Shown here piece after piece: positions 13,301 to 24,600 of a DNA stretch of 64,000 nucleotides. The notes below the pieces were generated by a model. The model saw nothing but the letters and a program-made list of their open reading frames with translations, had not been told where the DNA came from and did not search any database. The stretch's first letter is position 1; each line of letters starts with the position of its first letter. This DNA is from Apostichopus japonicus (Eukaryota; Echinodermata; Holothuroidea; Aspidochirotida; Stichopodidae), in the NCBI RefSeq assembly GCF_037975245.1, contig NC_092576.1, forward strand, positions 35,926,611-35,990,610, in the 5' to 3' direction. The position numbers were made by a program, and so were the translations under genes.

Positions 13301-14783
13301 TTTGATTTTTTCATTAGCCAGATCTCTTCGAGATCAAATGCATAATTCATGAGCATTTCAGACGCATTCCGCTCTTTTTAAGTAGCCTGTGTGCGAGAAG
13401 TACAACAAAATGTTGTCATTTATGAAAATTGTAGACTTGCAAGTTGTTAACATACTGCAATGGCAAGATATACATGTAGAAAACAATGACTTTTGCTTTG
13501 CCAGTTCAAAACTGTAGTATTGGCTATATTTAGTATAGCAAGGAATAGGCTTAAGTGGTTCAAGTGCAATTCAGCCATAAGTACAGTAAATACTGCCATA
13601 GCTTTTCGACATAGGTTTTGAACCTTTCAGCCATGGCGGAAAGGCTCGAAACCTTTTGCGGAAAGGTACATTTTAGGAATGGATTTAACCTACTGTAGTA
13701 ATGTATCGGTGAAACTTTCTTTGATTCACATGGAGAGATAGGCACACCGACTGAATTGTAGTTAAGACAAGATTGGGGAATAGATACACAGTCTTTAATT
13801 TACAAGTTGATTGAATAGTTTTTAATTGTAAGTTATTAATCTTTATCTTGAGTCGATACACTGTTTCTAAATATATTATAGTTGGTTGAATAAATCACAT
13901 TAATTGAGGTTGATTGTTTATTTAAATGGTCGATTCTGATTGTCGATTTAATGGACTGATTTTGTGGATTTTGCAGGCCTATACTACGTGTGAAGCGAAG
14001 CAATATTTATAGTGCATATATGCCTACATTGCCCCCACAATAATGTACTATTTCCGCCATACAAAAGTGCTTTACCGCCATACAAAAGTGCTTTACCGCC
14101 ATCAGGTTAGCATGGCCAAATGGCACAGAAAGTGAAGCCTGTTCCTAGGACAGGCAGCCTACCTTCTGACTCATACTAGCCATGTGAATGATGCGGAACG
14201 ATAAGGTCGACCTTAACACTGAATATCCAATTATAACGTATACCATCCATTTTGTGTCGTGGTTGTACGCTGTAATGCAGGATTCCCTTTCAGCCGAAAC
14301 TTCACACAGCTTAGGCGTACGGCGATTTCCGTTATGATGAGCTGTATGTACGCACACCGTGTGTAGACTAGGACTAGCCCTTGTAAACAAAGCAACCTAG
14401 GCTAGAGACTAGCTGTAGTAGCACAAGGATTAATTACAGTAGGCCTGACTTACAAATACACCTGAATAATGAATGAACCCGATTTAAGGAGTAATAACAT
14501 TGGCGATGTTTTACTACCTGCAGGAAGCACACATGGCTTTATGGCTGCTCAGAAGATGCCAAGCAAACTGTGAATGTGACATCGTTGTTCTAAAGTCTTT
14601 CTTATTTGCACCAGTAACGATCCTTGTATGGCAAAGGAAGGCCTCGATTTTCTTCTTCTGTTCGGTCCACTCACTATATGCAGTCATCAGAGATATCCTC
14701 GTTGAATCTCCCTCCCGTTTGCTGGTTGTTCTACCTTTCTGGGGAGCGGACTTTCTTGAATTTTCTCCTACCATTCCTGACAT
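1320..14783 (-). CDS. Gene A: multi-exon gene, acidic protein with SUMO-type motif (partial, unknown function)
   Basis: I do not recognise the family with certainty. Five exons on the minus strand: 14,518-14,783 (ATG at 14,783), 12,571-12,707, 7,328-7,396, 2,980-3,048 and 1,320-1,424; more must lie off the left edge. Exon 1 ends with two bases of a codon, exon 2 accepts this, and all later exons are symmetric phase 1, so one frame stays open across all five. Exon 1 is basic then has a helical stretch with FRTTMSHSQFAWHLLSSH. Exon 2 holds CNASCQTEE. The last exons are acidic (EVEEDDSDS, KQEEEDDPGEE) and contain IKQE, a psi-K-x-E sumoylation consensus. The layout resembles N-terminal parts of invertebrate zinc-finger-type nuclear proteins, from memory. 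Weak points: exon 3 has a poor donor, and the best-looking acceptor for exon 4 (after 3,063) gives the wrong frame, so I used the internal one. Confidence 0.5.
1425..2979. other. Gene A intron, no feature recognised
   Basis: AT-rich intron sequence between two predicted exons. A few short frames on both strands lack splice support or codon character. Nothing else seen. Confidence 0.5.
3110..3440 (+). mobile_element. tRNA-derived SINE
   Basis: The head resembles a tRNA gene, with a box A-like GGTCAAAGTGACTAAAGC and box B-like GGTTTGAGTC. It is followed by the conserved body with GGGCAAGACACTTTATCTC and CTTCACCCAGGTGTATAAA. The 3' body to about 3,440 is rich in GTG. The second copy at 6,269-6,460 shares head and body. 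It lies in gene A intron sequence. Confidence 0.8.
3441..3994. other. Intron sequence, nothing recognised
   Basis: No exon, RNA gene or repeat structure that I can support. Confidence 0.4.
3995..4430. repeat. Satellite block 1 (35-bp family inside a ~147-bp unit)
   Basis: Degenerate copies of the 35-bp unit with core TGTGTCCCATACTAACCAAT. Here they are organised in a longer unit of about 147 bp: TCAATTGTGTCCCACAC recurs at 4,111 and 4,257 and in part at 4,406, each with CAAGCATAGCCCTATCTTTG between. Confidence 0.85.
4431..5270. other. Intron sequence with C-tract and decayed satellite copies
   Basis: Contains a C run at about 4,641-4,654 and scattered remnants of the 35-bp satellite (for example near 4,915-5,000). 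A variant of the hairpin unit, CAGGGAGTTGTTTCCATAAC, lies near 5,126. No exon recognised. Confidence 0.5.
5271..7310. repeat. 35-bp satellite array with embedded hairpin units
   Basis: Dozens of copies of a 35-bp unit (core CATTGTGTCCCATACTAACC then AATCCACAATCAAGT). A 33-bp hairpin with perfect 15-bp arms, CAGGGAGTTGTTATG and its complement around TTC, occurs at 5,317-5,349, 5,707-5,739 and 5,887-5,919, spaced 390 and 180 bp. The 180-bp step shows a higher-order unit. A SINE interrupts the array at 6,269-6,460. Open frames in it are repeat artefacts. Confidence 0.95.
6269..6460 (-). mobile_element. tRNA-derived SINE (second copy)
   Basis: Reads on the minus strand as GGTCAAGTGGTTAAGGC (box A-like), then GGTTCAAGCCC (box B-like), then TTGGGCAAGGGGCTTGATC and CTTCACCCAGGTGTATAAA. 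It is the same family as the copy at 3,110 in the opposite orientation. It interrupts the satellite array, so it came after it. Confidence 0.85.
7404..8790. other. Intron sequence with C- and A-tracts
   Basis: C runs at about 7,491-7,504, 8,059-8,070 and 8,371-8,385 and an A/G-rich stretch near 8,581-8,645. No coding or RNA feature recognised beyond gene A exon 3 just upstream of this stretch. Confidence 0.45.
8800..11110. repeat. ~400-bp tandem repeat rich in AGGTCA half-sites
   Basis: The phrase ACCTTTGGTGACCT recurs at 9,201, 9,600, 10,001, 10,297, 10,955 and 11,103, giving a unit of about 400 bp with truncated units. Each full unit has AGGTCA half-sites in direct orientation: at 9,462, 9,472 and 9,483, then GGGTCA at 9,490, giving spacings of 4, 5 and 1 bases. 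Equivalent clusters lie near 9,870 and 10,817; the last has the perfect AGGTCAAAGGTCA. It is probably a dispersed repeat family and non-coding. Confidence 0.9.
11227..11303. repeat. CATA/CA microsatellite
   Basis: ACACACG then (CATA)n then ACACAC at the end of the ~400-bp repeat block. It is followed by the inverted pair GGTTCCTTTTGC and GCAAGGAACC near 11,318-11,343, a possible end of the repeat element. Confidence 0.85.
11467..12469. mobile_element. MITE-like element with GGGGTAAAA ends, nested copies
   Basis: Starts GGGGTAAAAAGAAACAA (11,467-11,483) and ends in its inverted form TTGTTTTTTTTTTACCCC (12,451-12,468). Internal copies of the same end occur as an inverted pair near 11,799-11,849 and single copies near 12,233-12,250, 12,253-12,276 and 12,281-12,305. 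This looks like repeated self-insertion or a foldback element. No target duplication was found. Confidence 0.55.
12708..14517. other. Gene A intron 1
   Basis: Long AT-rich intron. It includes a small direct repeat, CCGCCATACAAAAGTGCTTTA twice with a third partial copy at 14,055-14,102. No exon or RNA gene recognised. Confidence 0.5.
14518..14783 (-). CDS. Gene A exon 1 (start codon exon)
   Basis: Opens with MSGMVGENSRKSAPQKG, runs 88 codons plus two bases and stops at a CAG|GTAGTA donor. Residues about 30-85 are predicted helical and carry the pattern FRTT..HSQFAWHLL..H followed by two cysteines. A plus-strand frame overlaps the same bases, but only the minus strand has a donor and a phase-compatible next exon. 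Confidence 0.55.
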
Positions 14784-15198
14784 TTTCAGTCCTCAGCTTG
14801 ACCGCGGATTTTCTATTGCGTAAATGTACATTTACTGTACGTACTGTGTTGAAATTAAATCTAGCGCCGAAGAACTTTGTACCATACACAGGTGTACGAA
14901 TATGGCTGGTCACACTAATTTTACGGCAAAGGATATCAGTCTGATAACTGGGACAAAGGTTACTTAACCGCAATATTCCTTCAACTTCAAGTATTGGTGT
15001 GGATTGTAGGCTACTGTACATGGCTTCCAACTAACGTTAGGCCCACATTATACATATTGTATTTCTAATTTTCTACAAGTACAGCACGGTTAGCTGCAGC
15101 TACCCGTCGTACAACGTATGACATTATTTGGCTATTGGAATGGTTTGATGCACACAGGCAATGTTGTGACGTCATGCATTATTCGCCGAGCGACATGC
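14784..15198 (-). promoter_or_regulatory. Upstream region of gene A
   Basis: About 415 bp between the gene A start codon and the left end of the giant element. It should hold the 5' UTR and proximal promoter. I see no TATA box or other site I can defend. Confidence 0.3.
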
Positions 15199-15205
15199 AC
15201 AGTCG
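15199..15205. repeat. Target-site duplication, left copy (ACAGTCG)
   Basis: Seven bases directly outside the left inverted repeat. The same seven bases directly follow the right inverted repeat at 46,141-46,147. Depending on how the terminal base is assigned, this could be an 8-bp duplication with one mismatch. Confidence 0.7.
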
Positions 15206-15397
15206 CACCCGATTGTCCTTGTCGTCACGATATAACGTGGTTCTTGCTAATGGTGACCCACGATAGTTATCGTGCTGTGTTATAACTTCATCACACATGT
15301 TATGAATTTCACGATAACTATCGTGGACCCTTACAAACCATTCAAGGAGACTTTTGATAGTCGGATATTACAGAAAGCGACTGGGATGCTAACTCTA
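15206..15397 (+). repeat. Left terminal inverted repeat of the giant element
   Basis: 192 bp beginning CACCCGATT. It contains three versions of a near-palindrome: 15,226-15,239, CACGATAGTTATCGTG at 15,259-15,274 and CACGATAACTATCGTG at 15,310-15,325. These are good candidates for transposase-binding sites. The match to the right end stops after CTAACTCTA. Confidence 0.9.
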
Positions 15398-18320
15398 AAG
15401 TATTGACAATTTACATTTGACATTGCGAAATCTACTTACTTTTGAAGGTCTCACTGAACTAAATTGTTTGACCATCGGCGCATAAGATTCAACCCTAAGC
15501 TAGGGTTGACTGACAAAGCAGGCCAGTGTCACCGTTTCTAGAAGTGATTGTCAGTTTGTGAGCAATTTGTGATTTCGGTTTATTTTTCGCCACAGTAGTA
15601 AAAATCACATGGAGTTAATTCCAATTCTTAATATTTTTCATTATATTATTGGATGAGAAACACTCATTCAGCAGTAATGTCATCTAAAAAATTTATGTCA
15701 AACATTGCTTTGCTTTGGAAGCCATCGGGGGAGAATTGCCCTCCCACTTGCAACATTCGCCCGCTTTCAATTTATTTAATGTAATGGTCACATGGTCTAT
15801 CATAAGTGCATCATCATGTCAAATTGCTAAATACACAACCGCATTTCAGTCTATATACATTATCAATAATACTTGCAATACTTTTTTTTTATTAAGAATT
15901 CTGACAAATGGTTACCACACTTTCAATTATGAAGATTTAAAGCAGATTGACCTCATATATGTTATATAATTGCATCAAAGTCAACAGGGCACTACTTATT
16001 GTGGGCCACTCACCCATCAAGTATTGTATTGAGGAAACCAAACCCATCGATTATAATGAAGATGCCCAACAGTCCCCACCAACCATCCCCCCCCCCCTTT
16101 TGCATTCACTGATCTAGCATCCCTTTTCGAACCTTCACTCGCGATTGCTCCAAGAACAAGGAGGATGTTTCATTCATTTTCAGTTGTCTGACACCCCGCC
16201 CCCCCCCCCGAAACAAGAAAAAAATGAAAGAAGATATGACATTATGGTACTGGGTCAGTATATTTGCCTGCACAGATGGGTGGTGGTTGGGTACCATTCT
16301 TGGGATTTATACGTTTTCTTGTTACTACTCATGCCAGCTATGGTGATGCAACTTACACTGAACATTTTCAGGTCAATACCATATTTGCACCCAATACTGA
16401 CGAAACTATTCCATGTTCATTTCAGACCTTTTTCGGTGCAACCATGGACCACCACATACATATTTTCCGGGGTAATTAAACTATCATATCAGAAACGATG
16501 AAAAGAACATGATAGCAACCCACCTGACAGAAACTTTTCCCTACGTAACAGTGCTTAGGTCGGCAACGTGTCAATCATTGAGGTAGCAAGTCCCTGTCAA
16601 ATGTGACTTGATACTATGATACTTCATTGGAATCACCTAATTGTGGTGACGACAGTTTGGCTGCCAGTTAACCAACATCTTCCAATTTAATTGTTGTAAT
16701 CAGTTTTGAGTCGACTTCTTCAACAGTAAAATATCCATCCTTTCAGTATTCCTGTTGATTCAAGTCTTTGATATGACCTTCATGTGCCATATTGTTCATT
16801 AATCTTTTTCATCTACATAATCTTGTGGTGCTAATTTTATCCATGCAAATGTTTGTCAAAAGGCAGAAATAAATCATAAATAAAAACAGTTGAAGAAGTT
16901 TGACCAAAGGTAAGTGACCATATTTGAAAATCTACCATATTTGGGCTCACTGCAACATACCATTAAAAAATAGTGTTCTTAGGAATGGCAGACTTGTTTC
17001 CCAGCAGCCACATGATTTTGCTGTAGGCAACAATATTCTCACTACCAATCAGAAGAAAAGATCAGAAATGGTGAACACATTGGCACACACAGTGTAGAGA
17101 GAGCCCATATCTTCACAGAAAGAAATAGAATACCATATTAGACATGTATTGGTCATCACAAGAACTACACAAGTGCTTGATGCCAAAATCTCCTCCTATT
17201 GGGGCTGATGTATTACCATACATTGCACGATACCTGTGAGCCACATAATTGTTTCTGATTTTTTTTTTCATGTACCAGACACTAGGTGATGTCCATTCTT
17301 TAAAGGTCATCTGATGTATTGCCGGATTGGTACTTCAAGTTAATTTTCATACTCTCTGCTTTGCTGCAGAATTACATTTTTGTAACACAAGACTCACACA
17401 GAAAGAAGAAACAAAAAACAAGTATTGATGAAAGTTTAACAGATTGTTATAAGGAATACATATAAAAAGGTGATTGTCATATTGCATCATTATGATAGAC
17501 AGCTTAACTATCTCAAGTGATACATGGTAACATTACATATGTTGTGTTCATGTAGGAAGTAGAAACCTCGCTAGTAAGCTTTGAATCTATTCCTTGAATG
17601 AGCCTACCGTGTAACTCATGTGATATCAACTTAGTAGATGTTAACTCCCATAAGTCCCAAATAGCACTTTCGAGTCATACTTAACCACAACATTCTAGTG
17701 AAGATGAGCCGTGACTCCAATTCAGCAAATGGCCATATATATATGTGACCCAAAAAATGTTGAGGAATTTTCACAACATTCTAGCAAAATAATGGCTGAT
17801 ATCCAATTGCATTTGGTTACCATCATGCACAAATAATATGATGGCAATTTAAAAATTTGTTACACTGTACAGATTTGCAGTCTGGCAAGAGTCTGGCATG
17901 TACCTGTTACGGAACTTGATCATCCCGAAAGGGCAATGAAGGGGCAAGGCAAGATGAAAGCAATCACATTGACAGCTTTAACGATACAATATGAAAATTG
18001 GGCTATTTGAAAGATGGATGTCACCATAATTTCATTGGCGCACATAGATAAAAGCTCCATAGATTATATTAGGAACATGTTGTTGAAAATTTAATGTAAA
18101 ATATATGTTGCAGAGATGAATATGTTTTGTGAAGTTATCCAGTTCATTTCATCTTGGCTGTCATGATGCTGGTGACAGGGAATAGCACATATATATCTCC
18201 AACCGAAGTCACTTCAAGAAGTCAGATCCTGGTAAATAGGTTGCAAGATCCTAAAGACAGCTGTGCAATAAGGAAAACAGATACATGAACACAATGTAAA
18301 TGAAGGCAAACTATTCATAA
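15398..18320. other. Element interior, 3' side of gene B
   Basis: Holds C runs (about 16,089-16,098 and 16,199-16,209) and no repeat that I recognise. It may contain the last exons of gene B. A minus-strand stretch at 17,116-17,310 and a plus-strand stretch near 16,264-16,479 look mildly protein-like, but neither has splice phase support. Confidence 0.4.
17116..17310 (-). CDS. Possible further exon of gene B (uncertain)
   Basis: An open minus-strand stretch preceded by ACATCAG, with WYMKKKIRNNYVAHRYRAMYG and LCSSCDD. The amino-acid mix is more protein-like than the neighbouring frames. However, its frame does not join gene B exon 9 in phase, and no clean donor was found. An A10 run inside could hide an indel. 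No family recognised. Confidence 0.2.
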
Positions 18321-18325
18321 AAGCA

Positions 18326-18436
<111 letters not shown>

Positions 18437-18620
18437 GATATTGATATTGATATTGATAACGTAATGAGAAGGAAAATCCAGAACAGTGAAAAAAAAATAT
18501 ATATATATAGATATATTTATATACATATATATAGATATATAAATAAACCAGAATGCAAATATGCATTATGATTTTGATGAAGTAATATGAGTAAAGTTTG
18601 AATGAATGGGGCATACTTAC

Positions 18621-18692
18621 GTTCTTGCTTTAAGTAATACAGCAAGAAGCTAGGAGTACTCCTCGTGACATATTGTATATTCACAATGACTG
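18621..18692 (-). CDS. Gene B exon 9 (tentative)
   Basis: Ends at a strong GTAAGTATG donor and stays open in the phase left by exon 8, encoding [19 protein letters not shown]. Two in-frame acceptors are possible (exon start 18,692 or 18,698). No domain seen. Confidence 0.35.
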
Positions 18693-21600
18693 CTGCGACT
18701 TAAAATCACTACTGATAGCCTACTTGTACTCACTCTGATACATGAGCATACTAAATATAAGATCTCTCCAAGCTTCCTCATCTTGAGATATCCAGTTTAT
18801 AACCTTGTCACAATTTGATCAAAAGGCAAATACTCCTATGCTATGACAATTGGTCAAAATCCATTCATGATAGCTAAACAAACATACTCTGTCATATCAT
18901 TATCTTTTACAAAACATCAAACATTTGTACTGGACTATTTATAGTGTTGCTTATTCAAAGGTCAGGTACAGATGGTATAGCAAACGTTTGCTTCTCCTTG
19001 TTGCAGTATCAGAAAATTAAGAGTGTCATATTTAATACTCACTGGTTTCGGGTGGGATGTCGTCTAGCAACTCTTCAGGGATGGGTGCATTCACCCTCTC
19101 CATTCCTTCTGCAAAAAATATATTAATTGTCATTGTTCAAAGTGAACAAACTGTTGTTATGGTGTCTTGAAGTTATGCAGGATATGTATAATATACTAGT
19201 ATGTTTTCAAATATCATCCTTCATGATAATATTTATCTTTGGTGCTAGTTTCTTTACAAACCCATCAATAAGTGGAAATGTACTGCATTCAGTGCATGAC
19301 AACACAAAAGACAAGCTTGCTGTTTAAATGTGTAACACAATGAATCTCTTGTCATTGGTTGTGGGCACAGATGCAAGTGTCATAGGATGAAAGAATCAGA
19401 AGCACCAGGGAAATGTCCCCAGCACCCTAACCTTTGTGAAAAATGTTAACAATGTCCCTCATGAAAATGAAAAGCCCTACTTTAAAATTTGTATTCCCAA
19501 TTGAAAATGTAGAGTAGACTGAGTTTTCTAATTATCTCAGTCTCAGCTGTTATTTGAATTGATTGCTTCAAATAAGCTCTACTGGTATAACAGCTCAAAA
19601 CACTGAGTGGCAAAACAAGCTGATATGGTTCCATGGATACCAGTCAGGGGTAGCATGCCAACCCTCCCCGTTCCAATCAAGTTAGAATGGGTTATTCCTA
19701 ACATATAATCATAATAAAAAGGTCAGAGAGGCATACAATTTGAAACTCTATAATCTACACAACTGTTTCTCTGAGCTTTTCTGACTGCACATATTATTGT
19801 GAACTAAAGGTTCGGCTTTTCATGCACATACCACAATCAATTTTACTGCTATTCGCAACAATTGCATGTAGGTCTTCCAGCCCATATGATGATGGCCGAT
19901 TGAATGAGACACCTGGTGGTAGGCCACAAACACTGACTTCCCCAGCCGCTATTTTCTTGTAGCTCATCTGACGGTCCCCAGTCAATGCACTTTTAAAATG
20001 TAATGCAAACTGAAATATAAAAATCTGACTGGGAGATATTTTAATGAAATTTTGAACAGTGCAAATAACTTAAGGCTAAGACAGGATTTGAAAGAGCGAC
20101 TTTGGGATTGCGAGTTCTGAGCTCTATCAACTGAGGTAGATCAGCCCTAATTGACACCACTGATCCCTATTTCAACCCTGTTTCACCATTGATTTCTTTG
20201 TACTTTTAAAAATTTCATAGCAAATCTGATAGCAACCACTGATAATTAGTTTTGAGTTGTTATTACAATAACTGATTATTTCATAGAAGTAGTATGAAAG
20301 AAGCATCTGCAAAGCAGCCATATTTTACAGTTGGTACCATTTGATCTCTAGCTGTAATACTAGAACGGATCATTTTCTCACCATTATTTGGTTTTCATGT
20401 TTCGGATGTTTTTAAACTTTGATCTATTACCCTCAAATCATATTTGACATCCATGATGAAGGTATGGATCGATTACCCATTAACGACTATATGTTCCACT
20501 TTTGAAGTTATAAATAATACTTATTTCTGAAGATAATTTGTTTAATTCAGATGACCATTGGACTGAAGGGGGAAAAAATGTATCACTTCCTCACCAAATT
20601 TTAATTTCAATTTTCTGGGGATACCATATTGACCTAAAATGAACCCTCACACAAACAACAACTTACTAAGTGCAACCTGGTACATGACACAGACACACTG
20701 TTACTTCCCAGACTTTGCTCTGTTCACTTTAATGGCATTGAAGACTAGCCCCAAACCGTGTGTGGCCATCTGAATAAGTTAACTTTCTGTTGCCTGCCAG
20801 TGACGTTTTCTTCATGTCGCTACAAAATGCAGACAGTAATGAAACGTGATACCTTAATTGTTATTTTTATCTGGACCTGAGATGTCCATCGCTGTATCTT
20901 TGGATACTGCAGGATCGATGGTGGCGTTTTACGCTTCTGTTACACCTCATTCTAAACTAGGTCAAATTACCGGCATTAGACATTTCTTTTTGCGCGACTA
21001 TTTACACCCTTTAACATGAATTGAAATATCAATTGAAATCCATAAGAATCATCTACTTGCCAAGGGCTACCATCAAACTAAGTTTACATTTCAAATATCA
21101 TTCACTTCTGAAGATATCATGTTTAAAATTTTCTTGACTTCTGTTGACTTTAAAACACACTGACTGCCTAATAAAACATTAGGAATCTTGTACTTACTAT
21201 ATGCAATGCACATATCAACTTTGAAGTTCTCCCCAATTTTTATTTTCTGGAGATATCACGGACACATGTGTTTCAGACTTTGACATATATTAACAAACAC
21301 ACAAGAGGTGTCATCTACTCACAACAGGCAATGTACAAACAAGGTTTAAACTTCAAGCAATTTTTAATATTAGAGCATCATATTGGGTTAACACGCGTAT
21401 TGTCACATGAAGCAATATGCCCAAATGGATGGAGGGGCTTGAGCAGGTGACCCACCTCTGTAACAATTCAGGAAAAACACTCAGTTGGGGATAACAGCCT
21501 CTCCCCTTAGACCACTCCCACATATCAAACAGGAGAATCACAAGTGTAGCCCCCCCCCCCACAATCTTATACTATGCACAACACTGTTCATATACAGACA

Positions 21601-24600
21601 CAAAAACACAAAACACCATGGAATAGAGTCCTTCTGCAAAGAATGATATCAAATTGTATTTAAACTAGCTCTCACAATGTGGCAAACTTAGTATATGTTT
21701 ACATTTTACCCAGAAGCTTTGGGATATTTATCTACCATAGAACAGGGGTTGTACATCCTACACTGGCAGGCCGATGTTTGGATATTTCAAGCACACCATG
21801 GATGCATTGTACCTATAAAGGTAGAACAAGCAGGCCCACCATTAACAATATGTTTTTTATTTCACATTAATTCACTTTAAATGGTATAAACAAAATTACA
21901 TCATGTTGCATTTAACACCATTGATCATGATAAACTTTTCTCAAAGGGAAAGAGGATCAAGGTACCTTTCCCCCTTTGGAACCTTTCCCTTTTCAGGAAA
22001 GCATTGCAGACCATCAGGGTTGTTGCAGGAGGAGTTCTAGAAGTACAGGTAAATGTGGATTTTGTACAAAAACAAGGAAGGTCGATTGTAGCTCTTACAT
22101 TCCATGAACACTAAAGTGGCAATATACATATAATATCTCACCACAAGGTCTTAATTGTTCTGCTTTTGAATCTACAGTAAAAAACTTGTTGTAATTAACA
22201 TACTTACAAAACTTCTCATTGAATATTTCTTGGACTTTGCAGCGCAGATCATCCCAAGAATCCTTTGACTTACAAGCAAACTGTTCTATAACATTGAATG
22301 AAATATATAGTATAAGGCAAACAATAATCCATTCCAAACATAAAACTTCCAGTTATGCAACATACATTTTTCCATCTTGTTTTTCTATATGTACTGCCAC
22401 ATTTTCTTGAAAATATTCATATCTAGTGTCACACTGAACATGACTTTATCCAGTTGGACAATGATTTGCTCTTAATATGGGGTTAATACTGAGGATCATT
22501 TAAGGTACATAGGTGCAGTAGTTGTGAACAACATTCTACATTAAGTACTTCACTTTCATTCCAAAGCAGCTATTATTAGTTAAATCACATGGTTTCCAAG
22601 AGGTGAACAATTTTCATTTCTTTTCTAATCATAGTTTCCATGGGAACATCTTCCTCAGCTGAGGTTGATCTCCCACTATACGATAAACTTTCATTTCTCC
22701 TATGAGTTTGTTACGTATGTCATGAAGCTGTGCAGTCATGATAAATGCAGCCATAACAAATGGTTAAGTGGCTTTTTTGGCAATGTACAGAGACAAATAT
22801 TAAACATAGTGAAATATGTGAAAATACCTTTGCCAGATACAGCAAGACCAAATCGTTGCAGGAACAGATCTTCTCTCTGCATGAAGTTTTTCGCCATATC
22901 TGTTCCTGCTGTAATCAGTTCCCCATCTGAATTGACTACTGCAACAAAAGCCTCACAGTTTTGCTCCTCAAGTTTCTCACACTGTGAAGGAGTAAAAAAG
23001 TAACCACTGATAATTGTGCTTTTTATAAGAACATTTAAATTAACAATGAAGGAATGAGAGCCATCAGCTCGATTTACAAAGTGCAAGAGATATAGAGGTT
23101 GGCCTTCAGTGCTATCAACAGGAAACATCAACAAAGCATTGAATGTAAACAGGCATAAAGGCAGTGTTAACTTCTCTCACTTATTTAATGTTTAATTGGA
23201 TATATTTGAAGATGAGACTTTTAATTAAAAGGATTGTTAATATTATCAAAACATTTACAATAACTGTTTGCTTGATTAAACTCTGAGGATGAAAATATTC
23301 TTCCACATGTAGACCAACAAGTCTTGTGCAAAACCCAATAGAAACCCAATAGAACCCAATAGAAAATAGAATTTTAAGAGACAGTCCAATAAGAAAGTAT
23401 CCAAATCCTTCAGACAATAATTCATCTTAGCAAACAGTTAATTCTTTGAAAAGATAACAATACAGCACATTGCTGCAAAACTGCCATTTCATGATTTTGT
23501 ATTTCTTACCAAAACTTGCATCTCCTTCACAACTTTGTTTTGCCACGGTTTCATCTGATGTTGGCTCAACTTTTTGTCGCTGGCATTCTTCTTACTTGCA
23601 GCAAGATTGTAATTGTTAAAGCTGGTTTTATTTGCTTTAATCTTTCTCCATGCTTCCCCTGCACTTTTCAGCAGATCCTTTCTGCTCTGTTGAGATTTAT
23701 TAGCTGCATGTGCAAAGACAATATACAAAGGAAGTGACATGATTATTGGATATTACTTTTCCTTCAAATTTATGCTTGGAGCATTTACACACAATACCTC
23801 CCGATTTCATTAATAGCCTATGAAAGTACCTGATTGTGTTTCTTCATCTTCATATTAGAGCCGACAGAGTTGCAACAGGGCAAAGATAAATATTACACTA
23901 CATGATAGCAGTGTTTGTATAAATACAATAGCCTCAGTAAGAGAACCAGGCGTGAAGCCACAAGGGGTGTTTTGGGCGGTCAAACACACTCCATGGCCCA
24001 AGTGCCCCCCAAAAAATATGCAGAAAACACCAGTGACTTGGAGAGATACGCTAGTGATAATTATCGCACCCTCCTCCGAGCCTCACTCGAGTCTCTTCCA
24101 ATCCTCCTGATTCCCCAAATTATCCTTCTTACAGTTCAAACTTTTGAGTTGATGTTGAACCTAGTTGCTTGTAAATTATATATATTGAGAAAGGTATCTC
24201 TTTAGGTTGGCAATTTCCTTGCATCAATAATTGAGTCTATATAGGATTACATTTTTCTGATGTGAATAGAATTATTATCAATATTCTTTTGCATGATTTC
24301 AGCTCAAACATTGCACCATTTTGCATCTACAGGCCTTAAAATACCATTTTACGCCAAAGGGGAGGGGACACCCCCTCCCACTTAGACCCCTCCCCCATGT
24401 CAGTCTCCAGCAAAACACCCCCCAGGAACAAATCCTGGATATGCGCCTGAAGAGAACAATACAATAAAGGCTTCGGTCTTAAGAATTGTTATCGGCCTTG
24501 GTCAGACAATATGCATAGTTTGTTGTCTTAGTTATCTTAGGGAAAGTTTAGTAAGCCTTATGCTGCCAAAGACACAAAGAAATAATAATGAAAGCAAATT

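Noticed and set aside
15206-15397. The two 192-bp repeats as independent solo MITEs
   Set aside because: Neither has a matching short duplication on both of its own sides, while the outer flanks of the pair match exactly. Kept as the main alternative to test.
16145-16501. Plus-strand gene with 118 codons
   Set aside because: Begins in a C-tract region, overlaps another open frame and has no recognisable features.
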